Notes under the pieces: model-generated
Databases searched by the model: none
What the model was told of the DNA's origin: nothing
The model's input: only the letters and a program-made list of their open reading frames with translations
Part shown: positions 26,101-33,371 of the stretch, piece after piece
Numbering within the stretch: position 1 is the first letter of the stretch
How the letters are laid out: each line of letters opens with the position of its first letter
Translations under genes and position numbers: made by a program
DNA from: Pseudophaeobacter arcticus DSM 23566
Lineage (GTDB): Bacteria; Pseudomonadota; Alphaproteobacteria; Rhodobacterales; Rhodobacteraceae
Reading direction: 5' to 3'
NCBI RefSeq assembly: GCF_000473205.1
Contig: NZ_KI421507.1
Coordinates: forward strand, 2,853,188 to 2,917,187
DNA: 64,000 bases

Positions 26101-27177
26101 TCAGACGGAAGCACCGCCTGAAACACCGTCGGACCCACAGCCGGACCCACAGACGGGACAATCCTCGCGCGGGGCCAGGCGGATTTTGCGGCTTTCGCCA
26201 TAAAGCGCGTCATAGATCAGCATCTCGCCGCAAAGGGATGCGCCCGCACCGGTCAGCGCCTTGATCGCCTCTACCGCCATCATCGCGCCAACAACCCCCG
26301 GCAGCGGGCCAACCACGCCGGCCTGCGCACAGGAGGGCGCCAGCCCCTCGGCCGGGGCTGCGGGGAAGATACATTGATAGCAGGGGCCGCCCGATTTGGG
26401 GTGAAACAGGCTCAACTGGCCTTCCCACTGCGACAAAGCACCGGAAATCAGCGGCTTCCCCAGTTTCACCGCAGTCTCATTCACGAGGTAGCGGGTCTCA
26501 AAATTATCGGTCCCATCCAGGATCAGATCAAAATCGGCAAACAGATCCTCGGCGATATCCGCCGTCAGCCTGCGGTGAAAGGGGCGTACCTCGACATAGG
26601 GGTTTTGCGCCCGCATCGCCGCCTCGGCTGAGAAAACCTTGGGCATGCCGATATCCTGATCCCGGTGGATCACCTGCCGCTGCAGGTTGGCGTTTTCCAC
26701 CTCATCGTCATCAATCACGCCGATCGTGCCAACGCCGGCGGCAGCCAGATATTGCAGGGCAGGCGCCCCGAGCCCGCCGGCCCCGATCACCAGAACCCTG
26801 GCCTGTTTCAGCTTCTTTTGCCCCGGTCCGCCTAGCTCGCGCAGCACGATGTGGCGGGCATATCGGTTCAGCTCGGTTTCAGAAAACAGGGAGGGAGGCT
26901 GTGACATCGGGCTGCCTTGTGATTGCGCACGGTTCTTGAGTTGAGAGATAATCCAGCCATAGCCCGCCGCCAAGAGGCCAAAACCGCCAAGGATCAGCCA
27001 GGGCATAGGCGATCCACCTGTTGCCTCGCGCAGATCATGGCCTTCGGGGAGGGTCAGTTGCAACAGCACAACGGCGACAAAAAGCACCGACAGCAAGCTG
27101 GCCCGCAGTGCGCGGCTCCAGCCCAGATAGGCACCGCCCCACCAGGTAAACGCCGCCAGAGCCAGAATGCGCAGCAT
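26101..27177 (-). CDS. HesA/MoeB/ThiF-family adenylyltransferase with membrane N-terminus
   Basis: A 358-residue protein. Residues 1-90 contain two hydrophobic helices (about 25-42 and 59-79). From about 98 a complete E1-like domain follows: LNRYARHIVLRELGGPGQ, the nucleotide loop VIGAGGLGAPA near 130-140, IDDDEVENANLQRQVIH, and two zinc-ligand pairs CYQC and CPVC. The domain adenylates the C-terminus of a small ThiS/MoaD-like protein. A Met at residue 91 with AAGG upstream could give a soluble 268-residue form. The C-terminal tail carries Gly/Ser repeats from a 12-bp duplication. The start overlaps the dut stop by one base. Confidence 0.88.
   Translation of the reverse strand: MLRILALAAFTWWGGAYLGWSRALRASLLSVLFVAVVLLQLTLPEGHDLREATGGSPMPWLILGGFGLLAAGYGWIISQLKNRAQSQGSPMSQPPSLFSETELNRYARHIVLRELGGPGQKKLKQARVLVIGAGGLGAPALQYLAAAGVGTIGVIDDDEVENANLQRQVIHRDQDIGMPKVFSAEAAMRAQNPYVEVRPFHRRLTADIAEDLFADFDLILDGTDNFETRYLVNETAVKLGKPLISGALSQWEGQLSLFHPKSGGPCYQCIFPAAPAEGLAPSCAQAGVVGPLPGVVGAMMAVEAIKALTGAGASLCGEMLIYDALYGESRKIRLAPREDCPVCGSGCGSDGVSGGASV
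26130..26153. repeat. 12-bp direct repeat in the moeB-like gene tail
   Basis: CGGACCCACAGC is followed directly by CGGACCCACAGA; in frame on the minus strand it encodes the tail repeat CGSG/CGSD next to the terminal CPVCG zinc ligands. Confidence 0.7.
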
Positions 27178-27632
27178 CAGCGTTTGCCGGTGGAGCCAAA
27201 GCCACCGCTGCCGCGTTCAGACCCGGACAAGGCGTCAACCAGGGCAAACTGCGCCTGCAGCACCGGAGCCACAACCATCTGCGCGATGCGATCCCCATGG
27301 GCGATGGTGAAATCCGCCTCTCCGGCGTTCATCACAATCACCCCAAGCGGGCCACGATAGTCGCTGTCGATGGTGCCGGGGCTGTTTGGCAGGGTAATCC
27401 CATGTTTCAGCGCCAGCCCCGAACGCGGACGGATCTGCACCTCATAGCCCTGGGGGATCTCCAACCGCAGCCCCGTCGGCACCAGAGACCGGGCACCAGG
27501 GGCCAGGGTCAGACTGGCGCGATCCGGAAAATTGGCCCGCAGGTCCGCCCCGGCAGCCCCGACAGTTTCATAAGCGGGCAGAGGCAGGCTCTGATCTGCG
27601 CCCGCCTCATGGGTTACTTTGATCTCAACCAT
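27177..27632 (-). CDS. dut: Deoxyuridine 5'-triphosphate nucleotidohydrolase
   Basis: A 151-residue trimeric dUTPase that hydrolyses dUTP to dUMP, limiting uracil in DNA. All five motifs are visible: [37 protein letters not shown], and the C-terminal [11 protein letters not shown]. The start at 27632 (MVEIKVTHE) has TGAGG seven bases upstream; a Met five codons earlier is possible. It lies between coaBC and the moeB-like gene in one minus-strand operon; coaBC-dut neighbours are common in bacteria. Confidence 0.97.
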   Translation of the reverse strand: MVEIKVTHEAGADQSLPLPAYETVGAAGADLRANFPDRASLTLAPGARSLVPTGLRLEIPQGYEVQIRPRSGLALKHGITLPNSPGTIDSDYRGPLGVIVMNAGEADFTIAHGDRIAQMVVAPVLQAQFALVDALSGSERGSGGFGSTGKR

Positions 27633-27726
27633 AAGGGCCTCATTCATTTGGATCGTGTCGTCATCGGGGTATGTTCTGGCGCTCGCGGCCTGGCATGGAG
27701 CACTGTCCTGGCGCGCCGTTCTGGGG

Positions 27727-28941
27727 TCAGCCCTCACCGTTCAGAGCTGCAGCAATACGGGCGGCCAGTCGGGCAGCAACCTCTGCCTTGCCCATGCGCG
27801 GCCATTCCTCCGCGCCCTGGTCGGAAATCAGAACCACCGCGTTCTCGGCCCCGCCCATGATGCCCGTGGCCGGTGAGACGTCATTGGCGACAATCCAGTC
27901 GCACCCCTTGCGCAGGCGCTTGGCAGTGGCGTTTTCCACCACATCATTGGTCTCGGCGGCAAAGCCAACCACCAGCGGTGGCCGCCCCTGCGCCATCCGC
28001 GACACGGTTTTCAGGATATCCGGGTTCTCGGCGAACTCCAGAACTGGCAGCCCGTCCTTTGATTTCTTCAGCTTGCGGTCCGAGGCACTGGCAACGCGCC
28101 AATCGGCAACAGCGGCCGCAAAGACCCCGGCATCCACCGGCAAGGCCGCCTGCACCGCCGCTTCCATCTCAAGCGCGCTTTGCACCGCCACGACCTCTAC
28201 CCCCTCGGGGGGCCGGACCTCTGCAGGGCCCGTGATAAACACCACCTCCGCGCCCTGATCGCGCAGAGCACGGGCCAGCGCTGTCCCCTGCGCCCCGGAG
28301 GAGCGATTGGCGATATAGCGGACCGGATCAATGGGTTCATGCGTCGGTCCGGAGGTCACCAGGATACGGCGCCCGGCCAGGCTGCCCCGCGGCGCATCCG
28401 ACCCCAGCTGCGCCGTGATGGCGGTCATGATTTCAGCTGGCTCTGCCAGTCGGCCAGGGCCAAATTCACCACAGGCCATGCCCCCCTCATTGGGGCCGAC
28501 AAAATGCACCCCGTCGCCGTGCAGGGTTTGGATATTGCGCCGGGTTGCCGCATGTTCCCACATGCGCACATTCATCGCCGGGGCCAGCAGAACCGGCGTA
28601 TCCGTTGCCAAAAGCAGGGTCGAGGCCAGATCATTGGCCAGACCATGCGCCATTTTTGCCATCAAATCCGCAGTGGCGGGGGCCACCACAACCAGATCAG
28701 CGCTGCGCGACAGCTGGATATGGCCCATTTCGGCCTCGGCGGTCAGGTCAAACAAATCCCGGTGCACCGCTGCGCCGGACAAAGCGGATACCGACAAAGG
28801 CGTGACAAATTCTTCGCCTGCACGGGTCAAAACCGGTGTCACACTGGCGCCCTGATCCTGCAGGCGCCGGATCAGCTCCAGTGATTTATAGGCCGCGATG
28901 CCGCCCCCAATGATCAGAAGAATTTTCTTTCCTGCCAGCAT
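27727..28941 (-). CDS. coaBC: Bifunctional phosphopantothenoylcysteine decarboxylase/synthetase
   Basis: A 404-residue fusion catalysing two consecutive steps of coenzyme A synthesis. The N-terminal CoaC flavoprotein domain has catalytic H74 (MGHIQLSR), the substrate motif PAMNVRMW with N124, and C157 in [12 protein letters not shown], aligning with H75, N125 and C158 of the E. coli protein. The C-terminal CoaB domain begins near 188 with [19 protein letters not shown] and ends with the CTP-binding segments. First gene of the coaBC-dut-moeB-like operon. Confidence 0.97.
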   Translation of the reverse strand: MLAGKKILLIIGGGIAAYKSLELIRRLQDQGASVTPVLTRAGEEFVTPLSVSALSGAAVHRDLFDLTAEAEMGHIQLSRSADLVVVAPATADLMAKMAHGLANDLASTLLLATDTPVLLAPAMNVRMWEHAATRRNIQTLHGDGVHFVGPNEGGMACGEFGPGRLAEPAEIMTAITAQLGSDAPRGSLAGRRILVTSGPTHEPIDPVRYIANRSSGAQGTALARALRDQGAEVVFITGPAEVRPPEGVEVVAVQSALEMEAAVQAALPVDAGVFAAAVADWRVASASDRKLKKSKDGLPVLEFAENPDILKTVSRMAQGRPPLVVGFAAETNDVVENATAKRLRKGCDWIVANDVSPATGIMGGAENAVVLISDQGAEEWPRMGKAEVAARLAARIAAALNGEG

Positions 28942-29037
28942 CTCGACTGCCCTTCATTAACCGGACTTGGCCACAAGCCCGCGGCAACCCTAGCCGCTGC
29001 AAGGGAAAGAGTGAAACGCTTTTGCCGCGCGGCAACA

Positions 29038-29061
29038 CCTGCCCCCAAACCTGCCCCCAAA
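29038..29061. repeat. 12-bp direct repeat upstream of coaBC
   Basis: CCTGCCCCCAAA occurs twice in tandem, followed by a third diverged unit (TCCTGCTCCCGC). It lies in the 162-bp gap between the ChaN-like gene and coaBC. Nothing else is evident in that gap. Confidence 0.8.
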
Positions 29062-29103
29062 TCCTGCTCCCGCCGTCACACACCCGGCGTCATTACAAAT
29101 GTC

Positions 29104-30093
29104 CTATTCGGATTTGACAAAACCCAGGCAGGGATCGGGGCGCTCCATTGCCGGAGCCGAAAGCACAACATCAAAATGCCCCTGGATTGCCCCCTCTTCC
29201 ATCTGCCCCAGCGCGCGGATCACCACGCCGGGCAGGGCGCGCTCCAGATAGACCGCAAGACCCCGGTCCAGCCGGGCATGTCCATTTCCGGTGATCACCA
29301 CCACCGGGCCGCCGGTCTGATCCAACGCCCGTTTTGCGGCAGCGGCAAGGCTGGCGTCCCGCAACCGTTGGACATCAACCAACATGGGCAAGATCTCTTC
29401 CGGCACGGCGTTGCAATGATTGGACATCTGCTCCGCTTCGCGCCCGGCCTGCTCTGCTTTGGGCAGCGGCTGATCCAGCCCAAACTGCTGGGCCTGCGCA
29501 CCAAAATGGCTGGCGACCCCAACCTGCAAGGCTGCTTTGGATTGCGCGCGCGGCACCAGGGCGCCAAAATGCAGCGCCTGCGCAGCCGCCTTGAACACCG
29601 GTGCATAAAGGGCAAAATCGGGCCAACCAGAGGCTTGCCAGTCCAACGCCCGGGCGGTCTCTTCTGCATTTTGCAGGATCCGCGGCTTCAGCCCATCGGC
29701 CTGCACCTGCGTGATCATCTCCCAGATCAGAGCCCTGGGCTGCAGCGCTGTGACCAGGTCGGCCTGCACCTGATGGTGCCTTTTGTTGTCATGCACCTCG
29801 CCGAGGATGATCACATCCGCCCCGGCCAGAACATCCGCGACCTGAGCCACTGTTTGTGCATGAACCGCAGGATGTGCATGAACCGCAGCCGCTGCGCCCT
29901 CTGCCCTGGCCCCTGCTGTCAGGCCCGTTGTCAGGCCCGTGGCCAGACCTGTTGCCAAAACCGCTGCCGCGCTGATCCGCACAGTTCGCCTGATCACAGT
30001 CCACCAGATCACAGTCCACCTGATCACGGCATGGCAAATCAAGGCAGTCACCCGACCACCAAGGTATCCGACTAAAAAACTAAGCTTTCTCAT
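29104..30093 (-). CDS. ChaN-family lipoprotein-like protein
   Basis: A 329-residue protein whose domain from about 85 matches the ChaN/haem-binding (Tiki-like) family: DVIILGEVHDNKRHHQVQ near 90-107, the central HCNAVPEE, and GNGHARLDRG towards the end. ChaN of Campylobacter binds haem and is linked to iron uptake. No lipobox is visible; the N-terminus is a hydrophobic leader built from three different short repeats (IRWTV/IWWTV/IRRTV, then ATGL/TTGL, then AVHAHP/AVHAQ). It overlaps the rpoH2 stop by four bases, so it is co-translated with a stress sigma factor. Confidence 0.82.
   Translation of the reverse strand: MRKLSFLVGYLGGRVTALICHAVIRWTVIWWTVIRRTVRISAAAVLATGLATGLTTGLTAGARAEGAAAAVHAHPAVHAQTVAQVADVLAGADVIILGEVHDNKRHHQVQADLVTALQPRALIWEMITQVQADGLKPRILQNAEETARALDWQASGWPDFALYAPVFKAAAQALHFGALVPRAQSKAALQVGVASHFGAQAQQFGLDQPLPKAEQAGREAEQMSNHCNAVPEEILPMLVDVQRLRDASLAAAAKRALDQTGGPVVVITGNGHARLDRGLAVYLERALPGVVIRALGQMEEGAIQGHFDVVLSAPAMERPDPCLGFVKSE
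29856..29891. repeat. 18-bp direct repeat in the ChaN-like gene
   Basis: GTGCATGAACCGCAGGAT is followed directly by GTGCATGAACCGCAGCCG. In frame on the minus strand it gives the linker repeat AVHAHP/AVHAQT between leader and enzyme-like domain. Confidence 0.85.
29917..29952. repeat. 12-bp tandem array in the ChaN-like leader
   Basis: TGTCAGGCCCGT twice, then GGCCAGACCTGT, stand head to tail. On the minus strand they encode the hydrophobic repeat ATGL-type units in the leader (LATGLATGLTTGLTAG). Confidence 0.85.
29992..30036. repeat. 15-bp tandem array in the ChaN-like leader
   Basis: GATCACAGTCCACCA, GATCACAGTCCACCT and a diverged GATCACGGCATGGCA stand head to tail, encoding five-residue repeats (VIRWT, VIWWT) that form the first hydrophobic segment. 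Confidence 0.85.
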
Positions 30094-30968
30094 AAAAGCA
30101 GTTTGTGCACTTCCCGTGAGCGGCTATCAAGCATTTTTCTCATTTTCACAAAGGCCGCCGCCTCCAGCTGGCGCACCCGCTCTTTTGACAGGCTCAGCTC
30201 GCAGCCCAGATCCTCCAGGGTGCGCGGTGGGCTGCGTAATTTGCGCGCCACCACGATCCGCTGTTCGCGCCCGGTCAGGGTCTGCATCGCCTGCACCAGC
30301 CAGCCGCGCAGCTTGCGGCGATCATGGTTCCACTCGGCCAATTCTGCTGCCTGGGCGCTGTCATCCTCCAGGATCTCGATCCATTCCCGCCCGTCAGGCT
30401 CGCTCGACTGCACCGCATTGAGCGAAAAATCACTCCCCGACAGGCGGCCATCCATCATTTCAACATCCCGGATAGGCACGCCGATCTCGGAGGCAATTTT
30501 CTGATGCAACTGATGTTTGTCCAGCCGCAGCCCCTGTGTGTCGGCCTGCCGTTCCAGCTGCGCCTGCACCCGGCGCAGGTTAAAGAACAGCGATTTCTGC
30601 GACGAGGTGGACCCCGTGCGCACCATCGACCAGTTGCGCATTACATAGTCCTGCACCGAAGCCTTGATCCACCAGACCGCATAGGTCGAAAACCGCACCC
30701 CACGGTCTGGGTCGAACTTATCCGCTGCCTTCATCAACCCCAGGCCCGCCTCCTGGATGAGATCATTCATCGGGGCGCCGTAACGTTTGAATTTCACCGC
30801 CATCGAAATTGCCAGCCGCATATAGGCATTGATCAGCCGGTGCAGCGCCTCGACATCGCCGTCATCCCGCCAGGCATACGCCAGCCGTTTCTCTGTTTCT
30901 GCATCCAGCAGCTCTGCCTTCATCGCCGTCTTGGACAATGGGTTTTTTGTGATATGGTCAAGCGTCAT
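30090..30968 (-). CDS. rpoH2: RNA polymerase sigma factor RpoHII
   Basis: A 292-residue sigma-32-family factor. Region 2 includes YMRLAISMAVKFKRYG and STYAVWWIKASVQDYVMRNW (the core-binding and -10 segments, about 49-112). The RpoH box QKSLFFNLR is at 124-132, one residue off the canonical QRKLFFNLR. Region 4.2 is LSLSKERVRQLEAAAF near the C-terminus. In Rhodobacter the RpoHII paralogue acts with RpoE in singlet-oxygen and oxidative stress; assigning this gene to the II group is by overall resemblance. Start at 30968: GGAGGG lies three bases upstream; the open frame further upstream has no such site. Coupled to the ChaN-like gene. Confidence 0.93.
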   Translation of the reverse strand: MTLDHITKNPLSKTAMKAELLDAETEKRLAYAWRDDGDVEALHRLINAYMRLAISMAVKFKRYGAPMNDLIQEAGLGLMKAADKFDPDRGVRFSTYAVWWIKASVQDYVMRNWSMVRTGSTSSQKSLFFNLRRVQAQLERQADTQGLRLDKHQLHQKIASEIGVPIRDVEMMDGRLSGSDFSLNAVQSSEPDGREWIEILEDDSAQAAELAEWNHDRRKLRGWLVQAMQTLTGREQRIVVARKLRSPPRTLEDLGCELSLSKERVRQLEAAAFVKMRKMLDSRSREVHKLLL

Positions 30969-31263
30969 TGTTCCCTCCGGGCTCAGATCGTCTTGCAAAA
31001 CGGCGCATATCAGGGCGTAGCAATGCGTTGACCTCAGATATGGCCGGGTAACCGCCTCTCCGCAGCGCGGTGCCACGGCACAGTCTCGAAATGTGCCCCT
31101 CTGATCTGTCACCAGAACACTGGCCATCTCTGTCATGAGAGCACTGGCCATCGCGCAAATTGGTAGGCCAGCAAGCGGCACGGGTGCTGGCTGCCCTCTT
31201 GTTTTGGGCCTCTCCAGCAGGTACGCACAAAAGCGAAACCGTTCACCACCAAGGGTAAAGAAC
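30969..31263. other. 295-bp divergent region between rpoH2 and cobU
   Basis: It carries the promoters of both genes. A diverged 24-bp direct repeat is visible around ACTGGCCATC (copies near 31118 and 31142). I could not identify a convincing RpoE-type or other promoter by eye. Confidence 0.5.
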
Positions 31264-31782
31264 TTGTCGCCATCTGTCACATTCATTCTGGGCGGCGCCG
31301 CTTCGGGAAAGTCCAAATTTGCCGAAAATCTTTGCTTTAAATCAGCAAAATCAAAAAGTTACATCGCAACATCACAAGTATTTGATGATGAGATGAAAGC
31401 GAAGGTCGCAGCCCATTTGCGGCAACGCGGAACAGATTGGACCACCTATGAGGAACCTCTGGAGGCCGCAACACTGTTGCATCAGCTGCCCGGGGATCAC
31501 ATCTGCCTGCTGGACTGCGCCACCATGTGGCTGACCAATCACCTTTTGGCGGAACACGATCTGGCAGCGGCCCAGGCCAAACTGCTGGACGCCATCAAGG
31601 CCTGCCCGGCGGAGCTGGTGATCGTCTCCAATGAGGTGGGTCTTGGGATTGTGCCGGAAAATGCCCTGGCGCGCCGGTTCCGCGAGGCCCAGGGGCGGCT
31701 CAACATTGCGCTGGCTGCCAGCGCCGATACTGTGGTGCAGGTCACCGCCGGGCTGCCACTGGTTTTGAAAGGCCAGCTATGA
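31264..31782 (+). CDS. cobU: Adenosylcobinamide kinase/guanylyltransferase
   Basis: A protein of about 172 residues that phosphorylates adenosylcobinamide and transfers GMP during cobalamin nucleotide-loop assembly or salvage. The P-loop FILGGAASGKS is at about 6-16, and the conserved YIATSQVFDDEM and later VSNEVGLGIVP match CobU. The start is taken as TTG at 31264, since no ATG or GTG fits the family N-terminus; the ribosome-binding site is weak. The stretch just after the P-loop is unusually A+T-rich for this window. It overlaps cobC by four bases. Confidence 0.9.
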   Translation: MSPSVTFILGGAASGKSKFAENLCFKSAKSKSYIATSQVFDDEMKAKVAAHLRQRGTDWTTYEEPLEAATLLHQLPGDHICLLDCATMWLTNHLLAEHDLAAAQAKLLDAIKACPAELVIVSNEVGLGIVPENALARRFREAQGRLNIALAASADTVVQVTAGLPLVLKGQL

Positions 31783-32360
31783 AATCTCGCCTGTTTCTTG
31801 TCCGCCATGGTCCCACCCATGCCAAAACCATGGTCGGCTGGTCGGATCTGCCCGCAGATCTAACGGATACCGCTGCCCTGTCGCGACTGGAGGCGGCTTT
31901 GCCAGCCGAAGCCCTGGTGGTGTCCTCAGATCTGATCCGCGCCGTGGAGACCGCCACGGCGGTTCAGGGCAACCGCCAGCGCCTGCCCCATATGCCAGCC
32001 CTGCGCGAAATCCATTTTGGCGACTGGGAGCTGCGCAGTTGGAAAGAGATCGACGCCGAAGATCCCAGCCGCATTCGCGCCTATTGGGAGAGCCCCGGCG
32101 ATACCACCCCACCGGGCGGTGAAAGCTGGAATGAGGTCTGCGCCCGGGTCAACGATGCAATCGACAGCCTGCTCGCCGACCATGCCGGGCGCGATCTGGT
32201 GATTGTCGGCCATTTTGGCCAGATCCTGACGCAGATCCAGCGGGCAGAGGGCCTCAGCGCTGAGGCCGCTTTTTCGCACCGTATTGACAACCTGTCGGTC
32301 AGTGAGCTGTCCTATGGGCCAGAGGGCTGGCGCAGCGGTGCGCTCAACCAGCTTATTTAG
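31779..32360 (+). CDS. cobC: Histidine phosphatase, probable alpha-ribazole phosphatase
   Basis: A 193-residue member of the phosphoglycerate mutase-like histidine phosphatase family. The phospho-accepting histidine is H10 in FLVRHGPTH; the second catalytic histidine is in VIVGHFGQIL near 145. The four-base overlap with cobU and the length support a role in cobalamin nucleotide-loop metabolism (removing phosphate from alpha-ribazole phosphate or adenosylcobalamin phosphate). The phosphatase family is certain; the specific substrate is inferred from the neighbour. Confidence 0.82.
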   Translation: MKSRLFLVRHGPTHAKTMVGWSDLPADLTDTAALSRLEAALPAEALVVSSDLIRAVETATAVQGNRQRLPHMPALREIHFGDWELRSWKEIDAEDPSRIRAYWESPGDTTPPGGESWNEVCARVNDAIDSLLADHAGRDLVIVGHFGQILTQIQRAEGLSAEAAFSHRIDNLSVSELSYGPEGWRSGALNQLI

Positions 32361-32375
32361 AGCCATCAAATAATC

Positions 32376-32406
32376 AATATTTGTGACTTATTCCCCCACA
32401 AATATT
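32376..32406. promoter_or_regulatory. Perfect 10-bp inverted repeat upstream of a GST gene
   Basis: AATATTTGTG (32376-32385) and CACAAATATT (32397-32406) are exact complements separated by 11 bases, 39 bases upstream of the GST start and 16 after the cobC stop. It is A+T-rich in a G+C-rich region and lacks a T-run, so an operator is as likely as a terminator. Confidence 0.55.
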
Positions 32407-32444
32407 CGATTTATGAATACCCATCGAGTTGCTAGCGTCCTCCC

Positions 32445-33128
32445 ATGACGTATGAACTCTATATTGGTGATCGCATGTATTCCAGTTGGTCGTTGCGCGG
32501 CTGGCTCATGCTCGAAAAATTTGCAATCCCGCATAACATCCATCTGGTGGGTCTCTACGCGGGCACGATGGCGCAGGATATGGCGCATCTGGCCCCTGCC
32601 CGCCTGGTGCCGACGCTCAAGACCGACCAGGGGCTGGTGATTGGCGAGAGCCTCGCCATGGGGGAAACCCTGGCCGAGCACTTTCCCACAGCCGGGCTTT
32701 GGCCCAGGGTGCCGGATCAACGCGCCACAGCGCGCTGGCTAGTGAGCGAAATGGTGGCCGGGTTTTCCGCCCTGCGCGGCGATTGCCCGATGCAGCTCTC
32801 CCATGTCTGGACAGGGTTCACCCCCTCCCAGGCGGTGCTGGCCGATCTTGCACGGATCGAAGAGCTTTTTGCCCATGCCCGCAAAATCTCTGGCGCCCAG
32901 GAGGGGTATCTCTTTGGCAGCTACTCGCTGGCAGAGGTGTTCTACACCCCGGTGGCCGCACGGATCATTGGCTATGACCTGCCGGTTTCTGCCGCGACGC
33001 GGGCCTATTGCGAGTTGCTGCTGTCGGATCCTGCGGTGCTCAAATGGCAGGCCCTCGCGCGCGAGGTCACCTATGACCCCGAGCCCTACCTTCAGGATCT
33101 GGACCGGGCGGCCTGGCCTATCGGCTAG
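32445..33128 (+). CDS. Glutathione S-transferase family protein
   Basis: A 227-residue protein with an N-terminal thioredoxin-like domain (YELYIGDRMYSSWSLRGWLML at the start, with the candidate catalytic Ser in SSWS; VPTLKTDQGLVIGESLAM near 56-75) and an all-helical C-terminal domain. The SSWS start resembles zeta- or YibF-like maleylacetoacetate isomerase relatives. It conjugates or isomerises small electrophiles with glutathione; the substrate is not predictable. Single gene. Confidence 0.85.
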   Translation: MTYELYIGDRMYSSWSLRGWLMLEKFAIPHNIHLVGLYAGTMAQDMAHLAPARLVPTLKTDQGLVIGESLAMGETLAEHFPTAGLWPRVPDQRATARWLVSEMVAGFSALRGDCPMQLSHVWTGFTPSQAVLADLARIEELFAHARKISGAQEGYLFGSYSLAEVFYTPVAARIIGYDLPVSAATRAYCELLLSDPAVLKWQALAREVTYDPEPYLQDLDRAAWPIG

Positions 33129-33371
33129 TCCTGCCCTCCCTTTGACCCGCCCGGACACCTGCCCGGACATCTGCCAACTTTCCCTCAAGTCCTGATTTCC
33201 CGCCTGCCCTGATTTCCCGCAAGCCTGACCCTAAACAATGGCCAAAGCGGCCAAAAGCGTAAAGCTTGCGGGAAATCAGCGCAAAAAGCGCCAGATACCA
33301 CCGGACCAATGCAGACTCCGATACCACGGAGCCTATGGTTTTTCCTTGTTTGATCAAGGGAATGGAATGGC
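33129..33371. repeat. 243-bp gap with two short direct repeats
   Basis: GCCCGGACACCT/GCCCGGACATCT stand in tandem at 33149-33172, and CCTGATTTCCCGC occurs at 33191-33203 and 33208-33220 (period 17). The rest of the gap, ahead of comM, shows no gene. Confidence 0.7.

Noticed and set aside
30969..31316. N-terminal extension of rpoH2
   Set aside because: A good GGAGGG site precedes the Met at 30968; the upstream frame is merely open.
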